The notes under the pieces were generated by a model that had not been told where the DNA came from, did not search any database, and saw only the letters and a program-made list of their open reading frames with translations. Source: Branchiostoma floridae (lineage: Eukaryota > Chordata > Leptocardii > Amphioxiformes > Branchiostomatidae). Taken from it: 64,000 nt of DNA. This document shows, one piece after another, positions 33,924-46,733 of this stretch; the stretch's first letter is position 1, and each line of letters opens with the position of its first letter. The position numbers and the translations under genes were made by a program. The stretch is taken from the NCBI RefSeq assembly GCF_000003815.2, contig NC_049987.1, positions 1,384,065-1,448,064 on the forward strand, given 5' to 3'.

Positions 33924-36900
33924 AGCTCTGGATCGGCAGACGGGCGGGTGTTTTGGGCCCGGGGCGCGGGGATTGGTAAACCTTTGCGCGCTGGCTCTTA
34001 GCCTTAGGAGTTCTGGCTTCACAGGGTATCGATTGGCTGGCTAGCGCTTTCCTCCAATAAGCAGGGTGATCCAATTCTTGTCCAGGGCAGCAATAGTCGA
34101 CCGACCGGCCAGGCTCACGGCTTTGCTGTTCTTGGTGACCATACGGTGTCTGTGTCCTGGAGCCATTATATTCTGTGTCCCCTGGGCTGAGTTATACGTT
34201 GGAGCTGTAGCAGGTCCACACCCAAGCAAGCTACGATAACAAAATGATGACAGACTAGATTTGAATTAGGAGCGCGAGTGCTGATTGGTCCAATCCGCGC
34301 GTTGTTTAAATTGAAACAATGATTTGCATAGTCAGCAGACATGATGGTCTATGTCATGTGTATTGCTATTGTTATTCATAGACAGGCTTGCTGACCATTT
34401 CACAATTGAACAATAGAGTCTAAATCAACAGCCCAAGAAGGGTGTAAAATGTATTCCAGTCTAAATACATGCTAAAAAGCTTGCCCATGCAGAAATCACG
34501 TCTAGAAATTGTACATTTTACCAACGCATAGAAAAAAAATTAATAAGTTCAGTCAAATACAAACATGATAAGGTCAATTAAAGCCAGCAGGAAAAGTCAA
34601 ATCATAAAAGTGAGCTCCGATGAGCCTGGTGGAAATCGAAGACATTAAAAAGCGTAATATAGAATGTCCTTCCAGAAATGAATTCTTATTGTGCCGAGGA
34701 AATTCAGTCCCCAGGCTGGGAGAGACTGCTGCAGCGCGTTATATCTAATAATGAAAGTTATGAAAACATGAACTTTATGTGATCCAGTATGAACGACTTT
34801 CTGTGGTGTCTACGGTACAATTTGGTACTTGATTGTGTTTTAAAGCTTAGGAATGGATTGAAACAAAGATGGCGTGGGCTGAGTCAGTGGATATGTAAAC
34901 AAAGAAAAAAATCCCGCTCGGAACTTGAATTTGTTTTTATGATCTAGATACACTTGCTGGCTCTCATTAAACCCGCTACTTCACAATTTTTGTTCTGCAA
35001 TTCATATTGGTCGATCTTGTGATACTGTGCAAGACTTTACAAGGCTGAAAATGTGCATGATTCGAGAAAATCAGTTATCACATCGGTAAACCAAGGACTA
35101 TACTTATTTGTATGATGCTTTGTTTTGTTTTGTTTTAGTTTGCGTAGGCTGCACAGGCCGTCTCCTACGCGACGCCTTCGAATCTAATACAATTATGCAT
35201 TGAATGCTATAGCTTTAGGATCTAAGTCCTGTTACGTTTTATGTCTTTATATCTGAAACTCTATCACATATATCAGTAAATTGTACTACATATTTTTTTG
35301 GCAGTATTATGACAATGCAAAGTTGGTGTTGTCCGCTTCTGCAGGACTTTTGCCTCCTGACTGTAATTATAAAAGGCGTGTGCGCTGAAGCTTTTGAATA
35401 AACTCTATTATGACAAGATATCAAGGAGTAAAGTATTCAAAATCCATTAATTGAAGAAAAAATTAGACTGATGACAGACGCTGCTACCACCAACTTTAAG
35501 CAGCTTAAATAAAGCTTAAATAAACGACTTTAAACTCTCCTAATGGGCGTTTAAATGTATCGTAATGAAATAATTAAAAATGAAGAGTAAAAGCGATGAT
35601 TATTTTAGTCAATACATCTAAACTTTGTTGGCAAAACTGCGCAAATTAATGTCATATCTTTAAGGCAAAGTTAAGTATACCTTAACTAATATGTAAAGTT
35701 ATTTACATGTTTAAGTGGACTTAACGTTTTTCTTAAATGTGTCTTAAATATCGATTTTTAGTTGTGGCATTTACGACTTCTTAAATGTAGCTTAATAATA
35801 GCTTAATCAAATTCAAATGTTTAAGCTTCATTTACGAATCCCATTAAGCATGCTTAAATATTCAATTTGGTGCAGTGTGAAAGCTTGAGCAATCCTGAAA
35901 TAACTTCGATACCCCACCCCAATGCTATCGCTTGATCCTGATATCCGAGCAGAACGAACAAAAATTGTCCAACCGCATACAATGGATGCCCGTCCACAAA
36001 CCTATTCCTCCCTTGCAAGCCTCCCTCCCTCCCTTGCTAACCTCCCTTGCTAACTCCCCCCCCCTTGTTAAAATCTCTCCCTTGCTACCCTCCCTCCCTC
36101 ACTCCCTCACTCCCTTCGGCCAACGCCCGTGGAAGGCCAATCGCTCGGATCTTTGAAGTCCCTACCTACTGTATTTAGCTGGGCTTGTTGCTGACGTGTA
36201 CTTTTCAGATATGCTTGTTCTTGAAATATTTTTCCTGAGATCTTGTAATTTTCGAGAGTTTAGGATTCACCCATCATTTTGTGTGAAATGCCATTAGGGA
36301 CAATAAACAACTACAATTTTCAATATAATCCACGTAAATACAAACCAATGAGTAGTATATCTGGTATAAAGCTGTTGTTGTCGAAATGACACGCCCAACC
36401 CATTTTGCTACTGAAAAAAAAAACTTCTTCAGAATTAGAGGCGAAAACAAACAAAAAAGTTTTTTTTTTAAATCGGATATCCCTACTCACGCGCGACCTC
36501 TAAAGCGGTTCCAACCGACCTGCTGGAACAAGACGTTACCGCTTCCTGAGGATGCGACTCAAGACGTTACCGCTTCCTGAAGATGTGCCTTGAGTTCTAG
36601 GTGGCAGCGGCTCTCTGGGTGTGTTTACTGTGACTTCAAGCTGATCGCTTATCATCAGGCAGAATGCAGTGTGTATGTATATTTATGTATGACATAATGT
36701 GATATTATAGATTTAATATGCTGACCGTATGTCATTATGCTAATGATGATATGTGATTGGTCAATTTAGATTTGAAAGTTGGCAAGAACTATTCCTTCGG
36801 GGGGGGGCAGACACAGAATTATACGCAAACAAATCAGCAGACGTTTCATTCGAGGATACGAAATATGAATATAGAGGGATAACGTGGCATGAGGCAGTAA

Positions 36901-37221
36901 TGGCATTTTGTTTTTCTGCAAATGACAGACTAATTTTCTGGGAAAAGAAGTTAATTTGGGAAAGGTAGGAGAAACATCAAAAAGTTTTTGTGTCAGAACT
37001 CAGTGTAGTCTTTAAATAACCGTGTTTTTCTGGAGGTGTCACTGACCCTTCCTGCCATTTTGGGTAACATATATTAAGTGTACATAGCCTCATTTGCTAT
37101 TTTTATTGCAGTTATATGGTCATGTTCTTTCAGAATGACTGTAATTGACAGGTGCCAGGAACATAAAGGCACAGCGAAACAATACTCGTATACTGTAAGA
37201 CAGTGTAAGTCTTTCAAATAT

Positions 37222-37387
37222 AAGAATGCCTAAAACTACACACACATACAAATACACATACGTGCCTACACACACACACACACAAACATACATACACACA
37301 CTCACATACACACACACACACGCATACATGCATACACACACGCGCGCACACGCGCACACACACATAAACACATGCACATAGGTGCAT

Positions 37388-37449
<62 letters not shown>

Positions 37450-37465
37450 GTGTGTGTGTGTAAAA
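37222..37465. repeat. CA/TG microsatellite followed by (TA)n
   Basis: An interrupted CA tract with tacgtgcctacaca and cgcgcgcacacg passes into about 20 TA dinucleotides (37408-37447) and then a short GT run. It sits at the same position within the array unit as the other CA tracts. Confidence 0.95.
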
Positions 37466-38994
37466 TATTGCAGTTAACCAATGGCACCAGCTTACGCGTT
37501 ATCTTATGTGCATATCCAATCGTCATGGCAACCGACTAATAAGAGCTGCATGATTTAGTTAAAATGAGAGAAGCGACGGCACATTATGTGGAACATGAGG
37601 CGCACCGCAGACGTTCATTACATATTTGAGATGTTTCTTCACAACAACGTTTGTCTCCTTTAGAGATCTTCATCTCACATGTCAAATTTCAGCAAGTATC
37701 GTGAATATTTAGATACACACTGAAAATGAAAGCTTGAGCAATCCTGAAATAACTTCGATACCCCACCTCCATAATATCGGCTTGATCCTGATATCCGAGC
37801 AGAACGAACAAAAATTGTCCAACCGCATACAATGGAGACTTCCCTCCCTCCCTTGCTAACCTCGCTCACTCCCTCCGGCCTACGCCAATGGAAGGACGTG
37901 AAGGATGCTGGGAGCAGCAGGCAAATCCAATCAACACGGAGCTTTGAAGTCCCTATCTACTGCATTAGCTGGGTTTGATGCTGACGTGTACTTTTCAGAT
38001 ATGATTATTCATGAAATGTTTTTCCTGAGATCTTTCTTAGAGTTTAGGATTCACCCATTATTTTGAGTGAAATGTCATTGGGAACAATAAACAATAAGTA
38101 TTAATGTAATCCACGTAAATACATACAAAGGAGTAGTATATCTGGTTTGAAACTATTGTTGTCGAAAGGACACGCCCTAACTATTTTGTTACTGAAGAAA
38201 CTACCTCAGAATTGGAGGCGAAAATAATAAAGATAGATGAATTCCAGATATCTCTACTCACGCGCGACCTCTAATCTAAAACGGTTCCAACCGACCTGCT
38301 AGGACAAGACGCTACCGCTTCTTGAAGATGTGTCTCGAATTCCAGGTGGCGGCGGCTTTCTGGGTGTGTTTACCGTGAATGCAAGCTCAGCGCTTATCAT
38401 CAGGCAGAATGCATTGTGTATATAACATAATACATATGTGATATTATAGATTTACTTTGCTGACTGTATGTCATGCTAATGATGAGATGTGATTGGTCAA
38501 TTTAGATTTAAGAGTTGTCGCGAACTATTCCTTCGGTGGAAGGGCAGACACGGAATTATACGTCGAATAGCACAGAAAACGCAAACAAAGCAACAGACGT
38601 TTCATTCAGGTATAAGAAATATGAATATAGAGGGATGACGTGGCATTAGGCAGTAAGAATGGCATTTTGTTTTTCTGCAAAAAAACAGACTAATTTTCTG
38701 GGAAAAGAAGTTAATCTGGGCAGGGAGGAAGAAACATCAAAAGACTTGTGCGTCAGAACTCAGTGTCGTCATTAGATCCCCGTCTTTTTTCTGGAGATGT
38801 CACAGACCCTTCCTACTATTTTGGGTAAAAGATGATAAGTGTTCTCTAACAGAGCCCCATGTGCTATTTTTATTTCAGTTATATGGTCATGCTCTTTCAC
38901 AAAGACTGTGATGGGCAGGTGTCAGAAACGTCAAGGCAAAGCGCAACAATACTGCTAGTCTTTTAAATATAAGAATGTCTACAACTACACAAAG

Positions 38995-39265
38995 ACAGAC
39001 ACACACACACACACATACGTGCCTATACACACACGCACACACACTTACGTGCCTACACACACACACACACACTTATGCACAAACACACACTCACACACAT
39101 ATACACACACACACTCACATACATATGTGCCTATATACACACACACGCACATACACACATACACATACGTGCCTATACAAACACACACACGTATGCACTC
39201 ACACTTACCCACCCTTATGTGCCTATACACATACGTACGCACACACACACACACTCACAAACATA
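38995..39265. repeat. Interrupted CA microsatellite
   Basis: A CA tract broken by recurrent tacgtgcctatacac and tatgtgcctatacac words. It lies in the second array unit after the tataagaatgtctacaacta landmark. Confidence 0.95.
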
Positions 39266-40991
39266 TCTTTACGCGCATTTTACATTATTTATAGACACGC
39301 TACGTCATCCTTACAGTTCAGCATAACCAGTGTATGCTTCTTATCCAAGAAATGCATAATTAGATAAAATGATAGCTAGTTTCTTGCAAATTCTTCCCCG
39401 AGGGCTAATTGCAGGTAGCATGAAAAAGACAGACAAACAGTGTAGTACAATATAGCATGTGTCTTACTCTTGTCTAAAGCTAACTGCAATTGAATTGATG
39501 AGGCCTAAATTTAACAGAGCTCCACTATGATAATTCTCAATATACCCGGTAAACACAGCACACCAACAACAGGCCACTTTTGTCTTATCTAAACGGATGA
39601 CGTGGCTTTAGGTGGTGCGAATAACATTTTGTTTTTCTGCAAGTGGCAGACTAATTTTCTTGGAAAAGAAGTTAATCTGGGAAGGGCGAGGAAACATCAA
39701 AAAGTTTTTGCGTCAGAACTCAGTGTAGTCATTGAATCCACGTGTTTTACTGGAGATGTCGCAGAATTGCATGATTTAGTTATAAATTGACAGAAGCCAC
39801 AGCACATGAAGCGGAAAAAGAGGCGCACTGCAGACTAACATTCATTAAATAAGGTGATGTTTGTTCACAACAAAGTTAGTTTCCTTGAGACATCTTCATC
39901 TCACATGCCACATTGTACTGTGAATGTTTAGGTACACACTGAAAGTGAAAGTTTGAGCAATCCTAAATAACTTCGATACCCCAGCCCAATACTATCGGCT
40001 TGATCCTGATATCCGAGCAAAACGAACAAAAATTGTCCTAGCGCATACAATGGATGCCCGTCCACAAATCTATCCCTCCCTTGCTAGCCTCCCTTCCTAC
40101 CCTGACACCCTCCCTCCCTCCCGCCAACGCCCATGGGAGGCCGTGTAGGCGGCTGGGAGCAGCAGACAAATCCAATCAACACGGAGCTTTGAAGTCCCTA
40201 CCTACTGTATTAGCTGGGCTTGTTGCTGACGTGTACTTTTCAGATATGCTTGTTCCTGAAATGTTTTTTCTGAGATCTTGTACTTTTCTAGAGTTAAGGA
40301 TTCACCCATCATTTTGTGTAAAATGTCATTAGATACAATAAACAACTACAAGTATTAATATAATCCACGTAAATACATACCAAGGATCAGCATACCTGGT
40401 TTAAACTGTTGTTGTCGCAAGGACATGCCCAAAGCATTTTGTTACTGAAAAAAACTACTTTAGAATTAGAGGCAAAAACAATAAAGATTAAATAAATTTC
40501 AGATATCCCTACTTACGCGCTAGGACAAGACGTTACCGCTTCCTTAAGATGTGTCTCGAATCCCAGGTGACGGCGGCTTTCTGGGTGTGTTTACCGTGAG
40601 TGCAAGCTGATCTCTTATCATCAGGCAGAATGCAGTGTGTATAGATATTTATGTATAACATAATACGTATGTAATATTATAGATTTGATACGCTGACTGT
40701 TTGTCATTATGCTAATAATGGGATGTGATTGGTCAATTTAGATTTGAGAGTTGGCGCGACCTATACTATACTGCGCGAATCATTCTGAGAATATAGAAAA
40801 CGTAAACAAAACAACAGACATTTCATTCAGGTAGATGAAATATGAATATAGAAGGATGACGTGGCATTAGGCAGTACGAATTGCATTTTGTTTTTCTGCA
40901 AATGACAAACTAGTTTTCTGGGAAAGAAGTTAATCTGGGCAGGAAGGGAGAAACATAAAGAAAATTTGTGCATCAGAACTCAGTGTAGTCA

Positions 40992-41937
40992 TTAACCCTA
41001 TTCAGACCGGGCTTTTTTGGTCATCCCTGGACCGGGGGGGGGGGCTTTTGAGGCCCTCCACTTCTAAGTCCTTTAATTCTAAAACAAAGTGCCGTAGGGC
41101 CACCAAATTTTTAGGACATGATGTCGACATAATATCTGACAAGTATCTGACGTTTGACGTTACGTTGACGTAAGATGACGTAATTATGACGTCATGAATT
41201 TGATTATATTGGCCGGACCCATGAAAAAAGGGTATTCTCAGAAAACTTCACGTTATGCTACAAAAATGTAACAACAAGTGCAGATAACAGAATAATAATG
41301 TTTATTACGACTTGTGTTGGCAATAGCAACATCAATGACGTCAAAATGACGTCATAAAATGACGTCATGTACATCCAAGTTGGGCTGCGCCATATTATAT
41401 CCACCACCTTGAATTTTTAAAAATACTTTTTTTGCAACAAATAATCACAAAGGGCAGTGGAAATAGACTAAATTCATTCATTTAGATGGTTTTTGATGAA
41501 AAAATACCAGGTAGTTACAAATTTTAAGGGATAATTAGCTTGTTATTCTTGATCTGGCCATACGGTCCGCCATCTTGGATTTTAGACTGATGACGTCATC
41601 ACATTAGCATAATTTATGCATATATAAGTATGAAAGATATGCTAAATAATATAAGATTTTATTTATGTAACAAAATAGCAGTAACATTGCAAATAAATGT
41701 GAAAAATACATTGTTAGAACCAAAAATAGTGATTTTTGGCAAAACTGCCTGTCAACAAACGGTTGCCATGGCAACACGAAAAAATGGAAAATTTGTCAAA
41801 CGTCGTAAAATTATTGCCAACAATATTTTAGGAAAACTCACCAAATTTGGTGGCTCTAGCGTAAGCCGTTCTGGCGTTATAAAACATCAAAGTGGGCGCG
41901 GGCCTCAAAAGCCCCCCCCCGGTCTGAATAGGGTTAA
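40992..41937. mobile_element. piggyBac-like nonautonomous element with TTAA duplication
   Basis: The ends CCCTATTCAGACCGGGC and its complement (40996 and 41933) are flanked by TTAA on both sides (40992-40995, 41934-41937). Sister array units show gtagtcattgaatccccgtg or gtagtctttaaataaccgtg at the same site, without the insert. CCCT ends with TTAA duplications are typical of piggyBac elements. The 938-bp interior has no transposase but contains five perfect TGACGTCA octamers (41187, 41336, 41347, 41360, 41591) and further TGACGT half-sites. Confidence 0.8.
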
Positions 41938-42154
41938 ATCCCCCGTGTTTTTCTGGAGATGTCACAGACCCTTCCTGCCATTTTGGGGAAAATATATTAC
42001 GTTTACTAACATCTAGCCCCATGTGCTGTTTTTATTTCAGTCTTGTTCTTTCTGAATAAAAGTGATGAACAGATGTCAGAAAAGTTAGCACAACAATATT
42101 CGTATACTGTCAGTCTTTGGAATGTAAGATATAAGTACTATATGTCTATAACTA

Positions 42155-42425
42155 CATACAGACACATATGTGCCCACACACACACGTACGCACACACCAA
42201 TACGTGCCTATACATACACACACAGACATATATAGTTGCTGATACACACACACACACACATCTATCTATCTATCTATATGTATAGATAGACAGATATAGA
42301 TAGATAGACTGATATCGATAGATAGATAGATATAGATAGATAGAAAGATAAATAGACAGATAAATAGATAAATAGATAGATGTAGATATAGATACATATA
42401 GATTTATATAGATATACATTCACGT
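42155..42425. repeat. CA microsatellite followed by GATA/TATC repeat
   Basis: A short CA tract (42165-42262) is followed by tatctatctatc and then about 130 bases of imperfect gata/gatagata with interruptions, changing strand sense in the middle. Confidence 0.95.
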
Positions 42426-43689
42426 ATACACAGAGCGAAAAACACACAAATATATCTTCACGCGCATTTTACATTTATTTTTACACACGCTACGTTGTCT
42501 TTACAGTTCAGCATAACCGGTGTATGTTTCTTATCCAATAAATGCAAAATTGAATATACTGATAGCCAGTTTCTTGCAAATTCTTCACCGATGACGAATT
42601 GCATTTAGCATAAAGGGGACAGACAGACAGTGAGTGTAGTACAATATAGCATGTGTCTTACTTAACTCTTAAGCTAACTGCAGTTGAATTGATAGGCCTT
42701 ATGTTAACAGAGATTAATTATGATAATTCACAATATACCCAGGAAACACAACAACAGTTCTCTTTTGTCTTATCTAAACGCATGACGTGGCATAAGGTAG
42801 CACGAGTGGCACTTTGTTTTTCTACAAGTGGCAGACTAATTTTCTGGGACTGAGAGGGAGAAACATCAGAAGGTTGGTACGTTAGAACTGTTTCTATAGT
42901 CATTGAATGCACGTGTTTTTCCATAGTCCAGAAAATTCAATTCCTTCCTCTGCGCACCCCAGTTCCCGCCGTTTTAGACTGACGAAGTTCTGAGACTGTA
43001 TGATAGTTTAAAAATGCACATGGTTCGAATCTGTTTTATACCGTTCCTTTGTTTTTGTTTATCACGGGATTCAGAGTCGGAGTTGTTTTTACCAAAGCAT
43101 CAGAAGTGGAGTTTGAATGGAGTTGGAATTGTATGTAGGGAAACCAATCAAGATTAAATAAAATTCAGATATTATCCTTACTCACGTGCGACCTCTGCAG
43201 CGGTTCCAACCGACTAGCAAGGACAATACGTTACCGCTTGCTGAAGATAAGACTCCAAACGTATATTTTTCTGAAGATGTGACTCAAGACGTTACCGCCT
43301 CCTGAAGATGCGACTCAAGACATCACTGCTTCCTACAGATGTGTCTTAAGCTTTAGGTGACGACAACTTTCTTCGTGTGTTTAGCGTAAATGCGATCTGA
43401 TCGATTATCATCGGGCAGAATGCAGCGTGTGTACATATTTATGTATAACATAAAACATATGTGATATTATAGATTTAATATGCAGACTGTATGTCATTAT
43501 GGTAATGATGAGATGTGATTGGTCAATTTAGATTTGGGAGTTGGCGCGAAGTGCTATTCCTTCTGGGGGAGGACAGACACAGAAATCTACTAAGAATAGC
43601 ATAGAAACAAAGCAGCAGACGTTTCATTCATGTATACGAAATATGAAGATAAGAGGGATGACGTGACATCAGGCAGTATGAATGACATG

Positions 43690-43935
43690 CTTGCCTACAC
43701 ACACACACACATACACACATACACACACATATGTGCCTATACACACACACACACACATACGTGCTGGTACTCTTACCCCCCCCCCCCCCCACACACACAC
43801 ACATATACACACAGATATGTGCCTATATACACACACACACACATACGTGCTGGTACTCTTATCCCCCCCCACACACACATACACAGAAACACACACACAC
43901 ATACCGGGCTACACACAAACACACACATACATACA

Positions 43936-43976
<41 letters not shown>

Positions 43977-44060
43977 GTTTGTACACACACACACACATGT
44001 TTGTACACACACACACACACGTGTTTGTACACACATACGCACACACACACACATGTATAT
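43690..44060. repeat. Long interrupted CA microsatellite with C-runs
   Basis: CA tracts are interrupted by two related blocks (acgtgctggtactcttaccc...) that end in runs of C, and by several gtttgtacacac words. It is the longest CA region of the array. Confidence 0.95.
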
Positions 44061-44782
44061 ATAAGAACGAATAAAAACTGCATGATTTTGTTAATTGAGA
44101 GAAGCCACAACTCATCATGCTGAACATGAGGCTCACCACCGACGTACATTCATTACATAAGGAGATGTTTGTTCACAGCAACGTCTGTTTCATTGAGACA
44201 TCTTAATCTCGCATGCCGCATTGCACTGTAAGATCTTAATTACACACTGGAAAAAAAAGCTTGAGCAATCCTGAACTATCTTCAACACCCCACCACATAC
44301 TATCGGCTTGATCCTGATATTAGAGCAGAACGAAAACATACAATGATTGCTCAACCGCATACAATGTATACCCGTATATAAACCTATCCCTCCATCCCTA
44401 GTCTCATTCAGGTGTAAGAAATAAGAATATATATGGGTGACGTGGCATCAGGCAGTAAGAATGACATTTTGTTTTTCTGCAAATGACAGACTAATTTTCT
44501 GGTAAAAGAAATTAATCTGGGCTGAGAGGGGAAACATCAAAACAATTGTGCGTCAGAATTCTGTGTAGTCATTGAATCAGCGTGTTTTCTTCTGGAGATT
44601 TCGCTGAAACTTCCTGCCATTTTGGGTAAAAGATATTAAGTGTACTCTAACATAGCGCCGTGTGCCTCATTCATATAGACATGTTCTTTCTCAATAACAG
44701 TGATGAACAGGTGTCAGAAACGTCAAGGCACAGCGCAATAATACTCGTATACTGTCAGTCTTTCGAATATAAGAATGTCTAT

Positions 44783-45180
44783 AACTACACACAGACACAC
44801 ACACATATATGCCTAAACACACACAAACACACACACACACATACGTGCCTATACACAAGCGCACACATACATACATTCACATACGCACACACCCATACGT
44901 CCCCCCACCCATACGTCACACACACACATAAACGCACAAACATAGGTACTAATAAAAACACACATACACACATAGGTGCTAATACAAACACACATACACA
45001 CATAGGTGCTAATACAAACACACACACACATAGGTGCTAATACAAACACACATACACACATAGGTGCTAATACAAACACGCACGGGCCTATAAACATACA
45101 CACACCCAAACCAACACAAACACACACGCACACAGTACATGTACGCACACAGTGAGACACACACACACACACACACACAT
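44783..45180. repeat. CA microsatellite with nested 30-bp minisatellite
   Basis: CA-rich throughout. From about 44943 to 45085 a unit containing taggtgctaatacaaaca plus a short CA run repeats five times with few changes. Confidence 0.95.
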
Positions 45181-46029
45181 ATTTTCACGCGCATTTTACA
45201 TTTATATACACACCCTACGTCGTCCTTACGGTTCACCACAACCAGTTGATGTTTCTTATACAAGAAACCCAACAATGAATATGATAGCTAGTTTCTTGAA
45301 AATTCTTCCCCGATGGCTAATTGCAGGTAGCATGAAAGGGACAGACAGGTAGATATATAAACGTAGTACAATATAGCATGTTTCTTACTCTAAACTAAAG
45401 CTTACTGCAGAATTTTATTTCATGAGGCCTAACGTTAACAGATAACTAGCTCCACTATGATAATTCACAATATACCCGGTAAACACAACACAACAACAAC
45501 AGGCCACTTTTGTCCTATCTAAACGCATGACGTGGCATTAGGTGGTGCGAATGGCATTTTGTTTTTCTGCAATGGGCAGACTAATTTTCTGTAGTGAGAG
45601 GCAGGAACAACTGAAGGTTCGTACGTAAGAACTCTTTCTATAGTCATTGAATCCACATGTATTTCTGGATACATTGCAGATCCTTCCTCTGTGCACCTCA
45701 GTTCCGACTTTTTAGAGTAACGAATTTCTGAGCCTGTATGATAGTTAAGAAATATATATATATATATATACATGTTTTGAATCCGTTCCTATGCTTGAGT
45801 TTATCATTCGATCCAGCCTGCGAGGTGTTGTTTTTACTTCCATGAAAAATGGAGGTATTGTTTTTAAAGTGATTGCCTGTGTTTCCACTCACTTCAGCCA
45901 CCAGTACGTAAATTAAGCTCAGAGTGGATGACCCATAGAATTTCGCTCTCGCTGCGTTGGCAAATTTAACAATTGCGATAAGAGTGCGGTGAAGTCGCCA
46001 AGGGAGCGTGGTGAGAGCGTGGTGAGAGC

Positions 46030-46700
46030 GCGGTGTACGTAACTTGCGATAAAGGACGTCAATCAGATAAGACATTAAATAAGGGCCGTCCCATAACATC
46101 GGATTAGCATCATGATCGTAGCCACTAAAGGGAGAACGGATGAAAGGGAGACTTCGCGCAAAATCGAGATGGGCACTTTCTCATAAGGACGACAGCGAGC
46201 TTGCTTTATATATATAATTTATATGCTAAATTATGGAAAGGGAAAATTATGAAAATGATATAACAAAGGGTCGATGACCTAGTTCATAGCTTACCTAATA
46301 AAGGGATCAGTATGCGCTGTAGAGCCTGTTGTATGTGTCAATCATGAACAAGAATGTGATACGCCGGATTGTACCATTATATATAAGTGTGTCTAAATGA
46401 CTTTATCTTTAATGTTAGCATAGTTTAGTTTAAATCAGTATCACTTTAACTTTTTCTTTAAGTTAATAGTGTTCACAAGGAAGGCATTTCTAAAAAATTA
46501 AAATGGTCAGATTTGCAATTTTGCTTCTATTTTTTCTCACTTTACAAAGTTATCACTGGCTAATCAGCCTAGGTTTTACCCAATAATATAAAATGAAACA
46601 GGCCAATGCAGCAAAGTAAACACTGATAAAAGCGTGAGACAATAGGTTGTTATTCTCCCATTAGGAGCCCAGGTGTGCGTTCTGTAACATTTTTTGTGAC
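46030..46700. other. Non-coding stretch upstream of P450 gene 1
   Basis: A short tandem (gagcgtggtgagagcgtggt) sits near 46003-46030, then AT-rich sequence up to the first P450 exon. A TATA-like cctatatatt lies about 25 bases before the exon's open frame. No gene is seen. Confidence 0.35.
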
Positions 46701-46733
46701 TTTACCTATATATTGTTAGATGCAACAACGACA

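Larger units (their letters stand above)
32994..35877. mobile_element. CACTG-ended DNA transposon (EnSpm/CACTA-like), nonautonomous
   Basis: It starts CACTGCA and ends TGCAGTG and is flanked by TGA on both sides (32991-32993 and 35878-35880). A sister unit of the surrounding array shows the uninterrupted site (actgaaaatgaaagcttgag, about 37719-37738). The insertion and its 3-bp duplication are therefore seen directly. CACT(A/G) ends with 3-bp duplications are typical of EnSpm/CACTA elements. Both subterminal regions (about 33010-33340 and 35486-35870) are crowded with TTTAAG/CTTAAA words in both orientations, as expected of transposase-binding sites. The 2.9-kb interior encodes no transposase that I can recognise; a GC-rich block lies at 33690-34240. 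Confidence 0.8.
32730..45770. repeat. Decayed tandem array of roughly 1.9-2.3-kb units
   Basis: The same series of landmarks recurs. One is aatggcaccagcttacgcgt (about 32740 and 37478). Another is gcttgagcaatcctgaa (35883, 37733, 39953, 44260). A third is the cctgatat(c/t)cgagcagaac block with C/T-rich ccctccctccc. A fourth is gacgtggcat(t/c)aggca followed by ttttgtttttctgcaa (about 36880, 38637, 39600, 40857, 42783, 43658, 44440, 45528). A last one is agaactcagtgtagtcatt and then CA-rich tracts. Some units are complete and others are partial or deleted. Two transposons are inserted in it. No ORF is shared between units, so the array appears non-coding. Confidence 0.75.

Noticed and set aside
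36753-36968. Recurrent short ORF with ITWHEAVMAFCFSANDRLIF
   Set aside because: The same text recurs in other array units with stops and frame changes, so it is repeat sequence rather than a conserved protein.
37120-45200. Many long Cys-Val or Thr-His rich open frames
   Set aside because: They are translations of CA/TG microsatellites and carry no coding signal.
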